Assembly (NCBI GenBank): GCA_965220835.1
Contig: OZ244842.1
Coordinates: forward strand, 2,728,001 to 2,792,000
DNA from: Azophilus sp965220835
GTDB taxonomy: Bacteria > Pseudomonadota > Gammaproteobacteria > Pseudomonadales > Azotimanducaceae
Direction: 5' to 3'
DNA length: 64,000 nt
In this document: one piece after another, positions 8,559 through 15,787 of the stretch
Numbering within the stretch: the first letter of the stretch is position 1
How the letters are laid out: every line of letters begins with the position of its first letter
The notes under the pieces: generated by a model
Databases searched by the model: none
What the model was told of the DNA's origin: nothing
What the model saw: the letters and a program-made list of their open reading frames with translations, nothing else
Made by a program: the position numbers and the translations under genes

Positions 8559-8847
8559 GATTAGTCTCCAAGAGTTCGTTGGGTGTGCAGATGACCGGCG
8601 GTTCGTATCCCGCCTGCCTGCATGCGTGTTCGATTCGTGTTCTCATCACGGCGTTGGCAATATGCCGGAAACTCCACGTCACCAAGTATTCGACACCGTT
8701 GGCCGCAGCAATGGCAATGTGCGCGGCACCGGCATCCCGCCACCATTCCCGCGTCACCTCCTGATACGCGGCAACCGCGACATCCTTGGAGGGGCGCGCC
8801 GCGAGGTAGCTAACGAAAGACGTCTCAATGTAGGCGGTTGGGTTCAT
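8539..8847 (-). pseudogene. PIN-domain toxin with internal in-frame deletion
   Basis: The frame encodes 102 residues. It starts like a PIN toxin of the MxPTxYIETS type (MNPTAYIETSFVSYLAARPS through TREWW). It then jumps directly to the C-terminal PIN segment (DAGAAHIAIAAANGVEYLVTW, RHIANAVMRTRIEHACRQAG, YEPPVICTPNELL). Relatives of this family are about 150-160 residues and carry about 55 residues between these parts, including the central acidic residues of the active site. Both ends match the family well and the frame is kept, so this is best read as an internal deletion that inactivates the nuclease. This rests on recall of the family, not an alignment. Confidence 0.7.
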
Positions 8848-8889
8848 CCCTAGCGGATCATTGGCCGAAACTGGCTTCTAACGCTGCCG

Positions 8890-8960
8890 CTAGTATACGG
8901 CCACCATCGCCGAGGCGTTGGTGATTCGGCTTCCACTCATAGCGTAGCACTCCTGCAAAT
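8890..8960 (-). pseudogene. Duplicated 5' fragment of dctP
   Basis: On the minus strand an ATG at 8940 opens a 16-codon frame reading MSGSRITNASAMVAVY and then stop. The intact dctP starts MSASRITNASALVAVL. The similarity continues upstream through the ribosome-binding region. This is therefore a truncated extra copy of the dctP start, lying just beyond the toxin-antitoxin genes. Confidence 0.8.
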
Positions 8961-9368
8961 CAGCAAGCGCATCGGGTCAATTCGAGCAGAGCCAAGGGCA
9001 TATCCATGGCCCGAGCAACCGCGATCATGCGGGAATCAGGCTAGATCAATGAACGGTTGGATGCTCGTCAATCTCCATGCCATCTACATCGCGCGCCCAA
9101 TCAAGGGCGGTGACTCGGTGTAAATCGGGCTAGGCGCAGAGCCCGGCGTTGGGGCGAACGCTGCCATGAAAATGCAAACTGGAACCTACGGTTCGTTATG
9201 CCCTTGCTCCAAGGGCTCAGGCCTGAACCGGGCATCATCCCCGGCTCGAGGGCGTCCCGCCCTCGAATGCGAACGGCGGTTGGGAGCAAACGCAGCGAAC
9301 GCAGCCCCATTTGCCCAAGAGCAGACAGTCTCTTCGAGGCGCACTACAGCTACCAACGCTCGCATAGC
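8961..9368. other. Non-coding stretch with one REP-like palindrome
   Basis: I see no convincing gene here. A plus-strand frame at 9166-9465 lacks protein-like composition and runs into the opposite-strand gene. The only clear structure is the palindrome GAGGGCGTCCCGCCCTC at 9248-9264, which recurs elsewhere in the window. Confidence 0.5.
9248..9264. repeat. REP-like palindrome, copy 1
   Basis: The sequence GAGGGCGTCCCGCCCTC can form a compact hairpin. The same core occurs at 19343-19359, 24658-24674 (inverted) and, with changes, at 24763-24779. All lie between genes, as expected for repetitive extragenic palindromes. Confidence 0.65.
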
Positions 9369-9923
9369 TCAACTACAGGGCTCAACGGTTGCGGAGAATT
9401 CTTCATCGCGGACTGTCACGCGCATTGACAAAGTAAAGCAAACCATCTCTCTATCAAACGTGTGAGGAGCCTTCCTTTTTGAAAACCGTGCTGCGAACGA
9501 AGCCGACTCCTCCAAACTCGTTCCCACGAGTTCTGAAGACTCAAACTGCCAACCATATCCCTCACCCAAATCATATGTTGCGCTCTCACCGCCAGGCTCC
9601 CAACGCCAAACACCAACGAACAAACGACTAGGCTGACAGTGTTCGGCCAGTTCACTTGACACATACATTGTTTCGTCATTAGCCGACAGCCACTCACAAG
9701 TGTCCGCGTGGTTTACTACAGAAACCGCACGAAATCGGGTAAAGGAGTTTGGAATTTCATCCTCATACAATATCCCGAATCTGGCCACAAATCTGGGGAA
9801 GTCTACACTCTCCGCTGCCATTGTTGACATCGACTCGACCTCACTCGCTAGGGAATTCCCTGCGACCAGCGCAAAGACCAAGGAAAGAAGCCACTCCAAT
9901 CTAGTTCGCAGACACATGCACAT
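9369..9923 (-). CDS. Hypothetical secreted protein
   Basis: The product has about 184 residues from ATG 9923; an in-frame ATG at 9917 is an equal candidate. It starts with a signal peptide (basic CLRTR, then LEWLLSLVFALVAG, cleavage near SLASE). The mature part has several cysteines (DTCEW, EHCQ, VCFTL, EPCS) that could form disulfides in the periplasm or outside the cell. I recognise no domain. Its first 30 residues and leader resemble those of the upstream gene (9901-10638), including the MC.C/RRT start, so the two share a duplicated 5' module. The genes overlap by about 20 bases and are probably cotranscribed. Base composition is more AT-rich than the core genes, suggesting acquired DNA. 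Confidence 0.6.
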   Translation of the reverse strand: MCMCLRTRLEWLLSLVFALVAGNSLASEVESMSTMAAESVDFPRFVARFGILYEDEIPNSFTRFRAVSVVNHADTCEWLSANDETMYVSSELAEHCQPSRLFVGVWRWEPGGESATYDLGEGYGWQFESSELVGTSLEESASFAARFSKRKAPHTFDREMVCFTLSMRVTVRDEEFSATVEPCS

Positions 9924-10638
9924 GATCTCTGTGACCTTCAACAATCGACCGCACATGCGCTTTACTTTGGACCAAACCAGACCTTAGAGTCTTTAGGTTC
10001 AACACAGGGCCATAGTTCTCCCGTATGCGAGGGTCTAGCTGCATCTCTTGCTGTAGCCGTTCTACCTTCTCAAGGTTCCGTGGATCATCAACACGCATGC
10101 CATCGATTTTGTTTATGTCAACCGCGTTCTTGTGGCAGTGATTGCTAGGGGCTTCCGCACAGCCAGCCGCCCGATTTGTGCTGTTGCTATTCACTTTTGA
10201 GCCCGCGGAAGCCACTGCTGATTGAGCTTTCACCTCGCTCTGGATCACACCAAACCTGAAAGCAGTCAGGTTCAACAGCGAGCCACTGTTCCCTGGTATG
10301 CCGGGTATCGCCTGCATCGCATAATGTAGTCCATCCACCTTCTGAACGTTCCGTGGATCACCAACACGCTTGCCATTGACTCGGTCTATGTCATACGCAT
10401 GCACTTGGCAGTGATTACTCACAGCCTTCGCACAGTTGGCCGCCTGATTTGTGCTTTTGATATGGACATTTAAGCCCGCTGAAGCCGCCGCATTCTCTAC
10501 AATCGACGCCAACTGACTCCCAACGGGTTGGTCTGCCGAAGGAGGCCCTACGTTGTCACTCACATAGGCCAGAGAAATACCCGCAATCAGCGCGAAGCTA
10601 ACGCATGCAAGCCGCACTAAAATCGTTCGACGACACAT
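9901..10638 (-). CDS. Secreted protein with two M15-peptidase-like units (VanX/VanY-type zinc motif)
   Basis: The protein has 245 residues from ATG 10638, which is preceded by GGAGGTGA, making this start better than the frame opening at 10662. A signal peptide spans residues 1-25. Two tandem units follow (about 40-135 and 136-245). Each has an S-N-H-C...A-x-D stretch (SNHCQVHAYD and SNHCHKNAVD), which fits the SxHxxGxAxD zinc motif of D-Ala-D-Ala peptidases, then I-D/N-R/K-V/I-N/D-G. Only the second unit ends with HRDHVHVS, which would supply the third zinc ligand; the first unit lacks it. The second unit could be an active cell-wall carboxypeptidase. The usual Gly in the motif is replaced in both. 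Family assignment is from motif only. Confidence 0.55.
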   Translation of the reverse strand: MCRRTILVRLACVSFALIAGISLAYVSDNVGPPSADQPVGSQLASIVENAAASAGLNVHIKSTNQAANCAKAVSNHCQVHAYDIDRVNGKRVGDPRNVQKVDGLHYAMQAIPGIPGNSGSLLNLTAFRFGVIQSEVKAQSAVASAGSKVNSNSTNRAAGCAEAPSNHCHKNAVDINKIDGMRVDDPRNLEKVERLQQEMQLDPRIRENYGPVLNLKTLRSGLVQSKAHVRSIVEGHRDHVHVSAN

Positions 10639-10683
10639 GCAAGTCACCTCCCTGATTTCCAACTACAAGACCTTAGATGCGCA

Positions 10684-10854
10684 TCACAGTCGGACACCCC
10701 AAACATGGCCAGCCACCATGTTGAACAAAGGGCCAGAATTGCCCGTCATGCCAAGACTCACCTTCAGCTCAATCTGAGATTGGTGTACGTTCAGTTTGTT
10801 CCGTGAGTAATCCACAAGCATGCCATTGACTCGGTTAATGTCAACACAACCTCG
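10684..10854 (-). pseudogene. Remnant of a third M15-like unit
   Basis: The minus-strand translation reads CVDINRVNGMLVDYSRNKL, then a continuation ending GNSGPLFNMVAGHVWGVRL and a stop. It matches the VDI-N-x-I/V-x-G-x-x-VD and NxGPxxN parts of the two units encoded immediately downstream. A stop codon lies four codons upstream of the matching part, there is no start and no zinc-binding end. It is a decayed copy, evidence of repeated duplication at this site. Confidence 0.65.
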
Positions 10855-10933
10855 TCATCAATTCTCGCCGCTCGGCGGGCGCCGAGGGAATTCCCGGTCG
10901 ATGCGCCAACATGCCCCGCAACCGCAATCGCCG

Positions 10934-11764
10934 CTACTCGCGAGGCGGAATCTCGACGCCGCGGGCCGTCAGCCAGTCGATGACCTTGCGCAGGTCCCGC
11001 TCTTGGGGGCTACTAGGAATGTACCTGCCTATGGATGTGGAAACCCAAACCGCCAAGTCGTTTCCCATGTCGTCCTTGATTTCGTAGTCTGCCCCCAACT
11101 CCAACAACTGGTAAACCGTGGGGAAGCTGCCGACCCTCGCGGCCTTCATGACAGCCGTAGACCCGCCTAATGACAGGCGGGGAATCGCTTCAGCATGGAT
11201 TGTCTGGGCATTGATATCGGCGCCGTACTCCAGCAGCAGGAGCATGGCGTCCCTCATGTCCTCGGCGGAAAGACCCACCGTTTTGAACAGCGGCGTCTCA
11301 CCTAAAGGGCCGGCCCTCAGGTCCGGGTCGCCGCCGTGCTCCAGCGCCGCCTTCACGAAGGCGGAGTCGATGTGCCGGGCAGCCCAATGCAACACCGAGC
11401 TATCGCCGAAAACGACGTTGGGATCAGCACCCAGCTCCAGCAACCTGCGATAGCCCTCGAAGCTGCTTTCACGCAGCGCCCAGAACAGCGGCGTTGACCC
11501 ACTTTTGCCGCCCGTGTTGACGTCGACGCCTTCGGCGGCCAACCGCTCGACGTCCTCGACCCGGCCCTCGCCTGCCGCCTTGGCCAGCGCCCGCACCCGC
11601 TTATCCGGAAACATCGTCTCCAACGACATGAACATCGGGACTTCCTGGCGCGCCCTCTCGTCGCGCGCCCGCTGCCCTGCCTCCAAACCCTCCCAGTCAA
11701 TCCCTTGGGACTGGCAACCGGCAAGGCTCCCCACAATACACAAAAGCAAACAAATCACGCGCAT
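10934..11764 (-). CDS. Ankyrin-repeat lipoprotein
   Basis: The product has 276 residues from ATG 11764, which has GGGAG upstream. The frame extends 79 codons further, but that part lacks a start context and the signal begins here. MRVICLLLCIVGSLAGC is a lipoprotein signal with lipobox LAGC (Cys17), so the protein is anchored in a membrane on the periplasmic side. Ankyrin-type repeats follow from about residue 55 to 245: GSTPLFWALRESSFEGYRRL, LLELGADPNV, HWAARHIDSAFVKAALEHGG, LLLEYGADINAQ, and STAVMKAARVGSFPTVYQLL. Such repeats bind other proteins, and the partner is unknown. It lies in the secreted-protein cluster, separated by the M15 remnant from the downstream genes. Confidence 0.85.
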   Translation of the reverse strand: MRVICLLLCIVGSLAGCQSQGIDWEGLEAGQRARDERARQEVPMFMSLETMFPDKRVRALAKAAGEGRVEDVERLAAEGVDVNTGGKSGSTPLFWALRESSFEGYRRLLELGADPNVVFGDSSVLHWAARHIDSAFVKAALEHGGDPDLRAGPLGETPLFKTVGLSAEDMRDAMLLLLEYGADINAQTIHAEAIPRLSLGGSTAVMKAARVGSFPTVYQLLELGADYEIKDDMGNDLAVWVSTSIGRYIPSSPQERDLRKVIDWLTARGVEIPPRE

Positions 11765-12006
11765 AATGAGTAACTCCCGAATGCGCACACCGGATTCGAC
11801 AGCCCGTCGCCGCACACTCCGTGGCGGTCCAAGCCCGCCGCTGAACACGGAGATTACGCAAAGTGGCACCAACGCCCATGCGAAGCGCCATTGCTCGATA
11901 TCGAAAGAGCTTCCACGGCCCCGTTTACTCGAAGCGAACGAGTATCCCATGACTCCGACCCTCCAAAAACTGCCTGACCTGAGGCCTACTCCACCACGCA
12001 CTCATT

Positions 12007-12186
12007 CTAGATTTCGGTCAAGTCACGCCAATTGGGTGGCGCATCTGAAAACTGCGAAGTGCCGCTTTCATGCGCTACTGTGTCGTAACCGGGGTCAGTG
12101 GTATGAACGCATCCCAGCCCAAAGCAGCCCGCCAACAATGAAACCACCAGACTCAATTGCAACAACACATTAGCCCTCCGCCACAT
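12007..12186 (-). CDS. Small putative lipoprotein
   Basis: A 59-residue frame starts MWRRANVLLQLSLVVSLLAG and continues with Cys in a lipobox context (LLAGC). The short mature tail is polar (VHTTDPGYDTVAHESGTSQF). The lipoprotein signal is good, but the mature part is only about 38 residues and has no recognisable domain. It could be a truncated gene. A GTG one codon upstream is an alternative start. Confidence 0.45.
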   Translation of the reverse strand: MWRRANVLLQLSLVVSLLAGCFGLGCVHTTDPGYDTVAHESGTSQFSDAPPNWRDLTEI

Positions 12187-12337
12187 CACGAGCCGTTACC
12201 TCGGTGCGTGAAGAACTCACAAAGCAGGTGAAATGCTCTAAGGCCAATCTAAGTGGATTCAGAGCCTGGCTTCCCCGACCGCCCACTGTGACGACTCCCA
12301 AGAAAAAACAATAGCAAACTAAACCAAGGCGTGGCCT

Positions 12338-13057
12338 TCATTTTCTCATGGGTCCCGTTGGACGATTGGGAAAGCCATGAGGTTGCTCAGAAAGGTCGAA
12401 TATCGGAGGGTGAGCGCCAGCCTTTAGGGCATACATCGCACCGTCAACGTTAATCTGTACTCTCAGCGTTCCGTCGAAATATGGACCATCGTCTCCACCA
12501 TGCGGCACGGCTTGTTGATAACGCCAAATTCCTAGCTCAGATTCAATTTGCAGACACGGCCCCGAAATAACCCGAACTGATTGAGCCGGGTCAACTGTGT
12601 GTATTCCTCCGTCACTGTTGAGCAGGAAAGCAGATGCCGTATTGTTGTACACCTCCATGTATGCAAATTGGTTTGCGTGAACAGGAAAGCCATAAGGTTG
12701 CTCAAAAAAACCGGATATGGGAGGGTGTTGACCTCGCCTTAAGGCATACATCACACCATCAACGTCAATCTGTGTCCTCAGTATCCCGTCGAAATATGGT
12801 CCATCGTCTCCACCATGGGGTACAGCTCGCAGATATTTCCAAACTCCTAGTTCAGATTCAATTTGCAGAGAACACCCCAAATTCACTCGAACTGAGTGAG
12901 CAGGTTTGATTGTGTGTATTTCTCCATGACTATTGAGCCGAAAAACAGACGTGGTGTTGTTGTACACATCTATGTACGCAAGCCTCGGACATCCCGTCAA
13001 GAAAGCAAGCAGCACAGCAAAAAAAAGAAACCTAAAGGCAAGGTGATGAGAGTTCAT
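12338..13057 (-). CDS. Lipoprotein of two tandem ~105-residue repeats
   Basis: The 239-residue protein starts MNSHHLAFRFLFFAVLLAFL followed by TGC, a lipoprotein signal with Cys23. The rest is two homologous units (about residues 26-127 and 132-232). Each runs AYI(M)xVYNNT, FLLNSxGxIHTxxPAxSVRV, LQIESELGxWxY, AVPHGGDDGPYFDGxLR, Q-I-x-V-D-G-x-M-Y-AL, HPPI and EQPxGFP. The unit is not one I recognise; the alternating hydrophobic pattern suggests a beta-sandwich. The lipid anchor indicates an outer- or inner-membrane surface location. The two copies are also similar at the DNA level, so the duplication looks recent. The gene is AT-rich for this genome. Confidence 0.75.
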   Translation of the reverse strand: MNSHHLAFRFLFFAVLLAFLTGCPRLAYIDVYNNTTSVFRLNSHGEIHTIKPAHSVRVNLGCSLQIESELGVWKYLRAVPHGGDDGPYFDGILRTQIDVDGVMYALRRGQHPPISGFFEQPYGFPVHANQFAYMEVYNNTASAFLLNSDGGIHTVDPAQSVRVISGPCLQIESELGIWRYQQAVPHGGDDGPYFDGTLRVQINVDGAMYALKAGAHPPIFDLSEQPHGFPNRPTGPMRK

Positions 13058-13060
13058 AGG

Positions 13061-13519
13061 CTATTTCCAAAGCCAGCGCCCAGCACTTTGCTCAAGCCCT
13101 AGCTCCAATAGGTTTCTTTTGGGCGTTCCGCCGCTACGTAGGATTGGTGAGACCATGCCCATAGGATAGAGAGGCAGTAGACGCTCCGTGAGCGAACTTC
13201 CCGCCCGCACCCTCGTGAACGTCTCGCTGATCAACGCTGCCGCAATGCTCCCAGCCGCCACCTCGCCTAGGCTCTGCTCGACAAGCCGGTGGCCCAGCGG
13301 GACCCGAACCCAGTGACGGGGCCGGCGTTCACGAACCCGTGGCCGATCCGGCCGCCACATAGCGCGCTGGCCTCTAAGCGCAAGCAATGGAACACCGCTT
13401 GCTTCCGCACCACTCGTTGCCACAGGGCCTCCCTTACCTTTGCTCACAGTGATTGACCCGGCTTCTCGGTCCGCCTGCGGAGCGCACTTGGGCCTGTAGC
13501 ATGCTGCAATCGGCCTCAC
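13061..13519 (-). CDS. Possible hypothetical protein (weak)
   Basis: An uninterrupted 152-codon frame starts with GTG three bases after the stop of the preceding gene. Its product is basic and Arg-rich with a more regular middle (EVAAGSIAAALISETFTRVRAG). I recognise no domain and the Arg/Pro-rich first half looks like non-coding GC-rich sequence read as protein. The tight spacing to the neighbour is the only positive sign. Confidence 0.25.
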   Translation of the reverse strand: MRPIAACYRPKCAPQADREAGSITVSKGKGGPVATSGAEASGVPLLALRGQRAMWRPDRPRVRERRPRHWVRVPLGHRLVEQSLGEVAAGSIAAALISETFTRVRAGSSLTERLLPLYPMGMVSPILRSGGTPKRNLLELGLEQSAGRWLWK

Positions 13520-13522
13520 TCT

Positions 13523-13927
13523 TCACTGCACCGCTCGTGAAATCCGATCCAGATCGATGCTGATATCCTCAATAAAGAAGTAGCTGTCGAGCTCAATCTC
13601 CTTCAGATTCATGCACGTCTCATAGTCCAGCGATGCATTCTCTATCGAATAGCCAGTCACACCAACACCCGTGACCCCGTCCGGGTGCATCGCAGTGACC
13701 GCGTCACTTAGCGTCCAAACGTGATATTCGTCACACCTTGCATTTGAAGTGCCGTCGGTTACACGGATATCAGTTAAAGCCTTGTTCTCGACCACAAAAC
13801 TGAACCGTATGTAAGTATCCACGCATTCACAAGTGACTTGCCGCGAAAAGGGCATGGCCGCTATCCGAGCGTGGGCATCGGCGCTAACCAGCGACGTAAC
13901 AAGCGCAAGCGGGACCAGCCATTTCAT
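13523..13927 (-). CDS. Hypothetical secreted protein, coupled to rtcB operon
   Basis: The 134-residue protein has a clear signal peptide, MKWLVPLALVTSLVSADAHA, with likely cleavage after AHA. The mature part has cysteines at CECVD, ARCDE and TCMNL, consistent with a periplasmic disulfide protein. No known domain is recognised. The ATG overlaps the stop of the preceding small gene (ATGA), so it is translated as part of the rtcB-led unit. Confidence 0.6.
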   Translation of the reverse strand: MKWLVPLALVTSLVSADAHARIAAMPFSRQVTCECVDTYIRFSFVVENKALTDIRVTDGTSNARCDEYHVWTLSDAVTAMHPDGVTGVGVTGYSIENASLDYETCMNLKEIELDSYFFIEDISIDLDRISRAVQ

Positions 13928-14166
13928 CTTTGCAGTCCATTGGTTTTCTCATCCACTTCGAGTCCGATATTGCTCGCGTTCAAGTGAAGCCCGCATTCGC
14001 GGCACAAGCCACTGACATCGACCCCGGGAGGATGAACCAACTCGGGCGCGATTACCAGAACGAGCCGCTGCTTGGGAGTGAACATTAAGGTCAGTTCTCC
14101 TGCACTACGAGAAAGCTCTTTGCGCACCTGTGCTGCACTTTGACGCTCAGGCTCGGTGTCATCCAC
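13924..14166 (-). CDS. Small hypothetical protein downstream of rtcB
   Basis: The 80-residue product starts at a GTG five bases after the rtcB stop and begins VDDTEPERQSAAQVRKELSR. The frame is open further upstream, but that part only shadows rtcB. The middle (LMFTPKQRLVLVIAPELVHP) is hydrophobic enough for one strand or short membrane segment. The end has a CRECG pair and KTNGLQR. Its stop overlaps the start of the next gene. I do not recognise a family; the overlaps on both sides support it as real. Confidence 0.5.
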   Translation of the reverse strand: MDDTEPERQSAAQVRKELSRSAGELTLMFTPKQRLVLVIAPELVHPPGVDVSGLCRECGLHLNASNIGLEVDEKTNGLQR

Positions 14167-14171
14167 GGGCT

Positions 14172-15383
14172 TCAGCCCTTGCAGCAGACCACTTGGCGCA
14201 GGGTGTGGACCGTCTCGACCAAGCTTTGCTGCGCCCGCATCACCGCGTCGATGTCCTTGTAGGCGCCGGGCGTCTCGTCGATGACGCCTTGGTCCTTGCG
14301 GCACTCGACCCCTTCCGTGGCGGTGGCGTGGTCATCAAGGCTGAAGCGCTCCTTGGCGGCGTGGCGCGACATCCGCCGACCCGCACCGTGCGAGCAGGAT
14401 TCGTATGACTCCGGGTTGCCCTTGCCGCGGACGATGTAGGACCTTGCGCCCATGGAGCCGGGAATGATGCCAAGCTCCCCGGCGCCCGCACGCACGGCGC
14501 CCTTGCGGGTCAGCAGCAAGTCCTGCCCGCCATGGCGCTCCCGCGCCACGTAGTTGTGGTGGCAGTTAACGGCCCGCCCGTCGAGCTGGAAGGGCTTTAC
14601 GAAGGCGCGCAGGGCGTTGAGCGTCCGGTCGAGCATGACCTCCCGGTTGGCGGCGGCGTATTGTTGCGCCCACTGCACTGCAAACCAATAGTCGTCGAAG
14701 TGCTTTGCGCCTTCGCGAAGGTAGGCCAGGTTGCGGTCCGGCAGGTTCGCCATGTGGCGCCCCATGTCCTGCTGCGCCAAGCTGATGAAGTGGGTTCCGA
14801 TGGCGTTGCCGATGCCCCGGCTGCCGCTGTGCAGCATGACCCAAACGCGCTCCTCCTCATCCAGGCAAACCTCTATGAAGTGGTTGCCGCCGCCCAGCGT
14901 GCCCAATTGCAGCGGCGCGCGCTTGGCGGCGCGGTCTATCCGCGGCGCACCTTCGACGATGCGCGGCAGGCTTTTTTCGAGCGATTGCCACGCGCTGCGG
15001 CTTGCCTTGGGCGGCGTGTCGTACCAAGAGTCAGACCCCTTGACCCCGTGGGGCACGGCCCCTTCAATGGCCGAGCGCAACGGAGACAGGGAGTCAGGCA
15101 GGTCGGAGGATTGAAGGCTTGTGCGGGCGGCCACCATGCCGCAGCCGATGTCCACGCCCACCGCCGCCGGTATGACCGCCCCGACCGTGGGGATGACAGA
15201 GCCGACCGTGGCTCCCATCCCGAAGTGCACGTCCGGCATGAGCGCGACGTGGCCCTGCACGCAAGGCATGGCGGCAACGTTCAACGCCTGCTCAAGCGCC
15301 TGCGGCTCCAGCGGAACGCCCCTGACCCAAGCCTTGACCGGAACGCCGCCACCCCGTGGTTCATATATCTCATGGTCCAGCAT
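14172..15383 (-). CDS. rtcB: RNA-splicing ligase RtcB
   Basis: The 403-residue protein, close to the usual 400-410 of short bacterial RtcB, starts at ATG 15383 with GGAGG upstream; the open frame upstream is not coding. Hallmarks are the metal-binding DIGCGM, GTLGGGNHFIEV, LHSGSRGIGN, NCHHNY, the GSMGARSY segment, and SHGAGR carrying the histidine that is guanylylated. RtcB joins RNA 3'-phosphate or 2',3'-cyclic phosphate ends to 5'-OH ends using GTP and Mn2+, for example in tRNA or rRNA repair. No rtcA or rtcR is visible in the window. Two small coupled genes follow instead. Confidence 0.95.
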   Translation of the reverse strand: MLDHEIYEPRGGGVPVKAWVRGVPLEPQALEQALNVAAMPCVQGHVALMPDVHFGMGATVGSVIPTVGAVIPAAVGVDIGCGMVAARTSLQSSDLPDSLSPLRSAIEGAVPHGVKGSDSWYDTPPKASRSAWQSLEKSLPRIVEGAPRIDRAAKRAPLQLGTLGGGNHFIEVCLDEEERVWVMLHSGSRGIGNAIGTHFISLAQQDMGRHMANLPDRNLAYLREGAKHFDDYWFAVQWAQQYAAANREVMLDRTLNALRAFVKPFQLDGRAVNCHHNYVARERHGGQDLLLTRKGAVRAGAGELGIIPGSMGARSYIVRGKGNPESYESCSHGAGRRMSRHAAKERFSLDDHATATEGVECRKDQGVIDETPGAYKDIDAVMRAQQSLVETVHTLRQVVCCKG

Positions 15384-15450
15384 GGCACGCCTCCGAGGAA
15401 ACGGTCGCATTATGCCAAAGGCGTTAGAGGACGCATGGGCCGCAGAAGCA

Positions 15451-15678
15451 CTACCGGATCTCTGAGAGCGCTTTGCAGATGGCCGCGCGTTCACTCTGTT
15501 CGTCCTCTTCGTCGATGCCGAGTTTTTTAAAGGCGGACGGATTGATCGACCCCTCAATCATGAATGGGGAGTCCAGGGTCCAGATTGCCTCGATCCTCCG
15601 GCACCGCGGAACTCCACGCAACATCTTTGGGTGACGCACGTTAAGGGGCAGGAATAAGCACTGCCTCGGGAAAACCAC
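15451..15678 (-). CDS. Possible small hypothetical protein
   Basis: A 75-codon minus-strand frame ends INPSAFKKLGIDEEDEQSER and AAICKALSEIR, which has a soluble, helix-prone look. The first 40 residues are less convincing and no start is well supported; a shorter start at the ATG of MIEGSINPSAF would give 36 residues. It lies between divergent rtcB and pntAA. Weak call. Confidence 0.25.
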   Translation of the reverse strand: MVFPRQCLFLPLNVRHPKMLRGVPRCRRIEAIWTLDSPFMIEGSINPSAFKKLGIDEEDEQSERAAICKALSEIR

Positions 15679-15787
15679 CCCATTTCCATACAGCGCGCAA
15701 ATCTAGTAAAGTCGCACCCTTTTTTTGCGGGGCACCAGTGGCGGGGGCCTCCGCGGTTCCGCGAACACTTAGGGGCAAGGGCAAACT

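Noticed and set aside
8961..9368. CRISPR array or tandem repeat
   Set aside because: Only one short palindrome occurs here; there are no regularly spaced repeats. None were seen elsewhere in the window.
9166..9465. 99-codon plus-strand frame
   Set aside because: No domain or ribosome site, contains the REP-like palindrome, and collides with the opposite secreted-protein gene.
13080..13520. Possible structured RNA or tRNA-like region
   Set aside because: I could not form a cloverleaf or recognise conserved RNA elements; it is left as a weak coding candidate.
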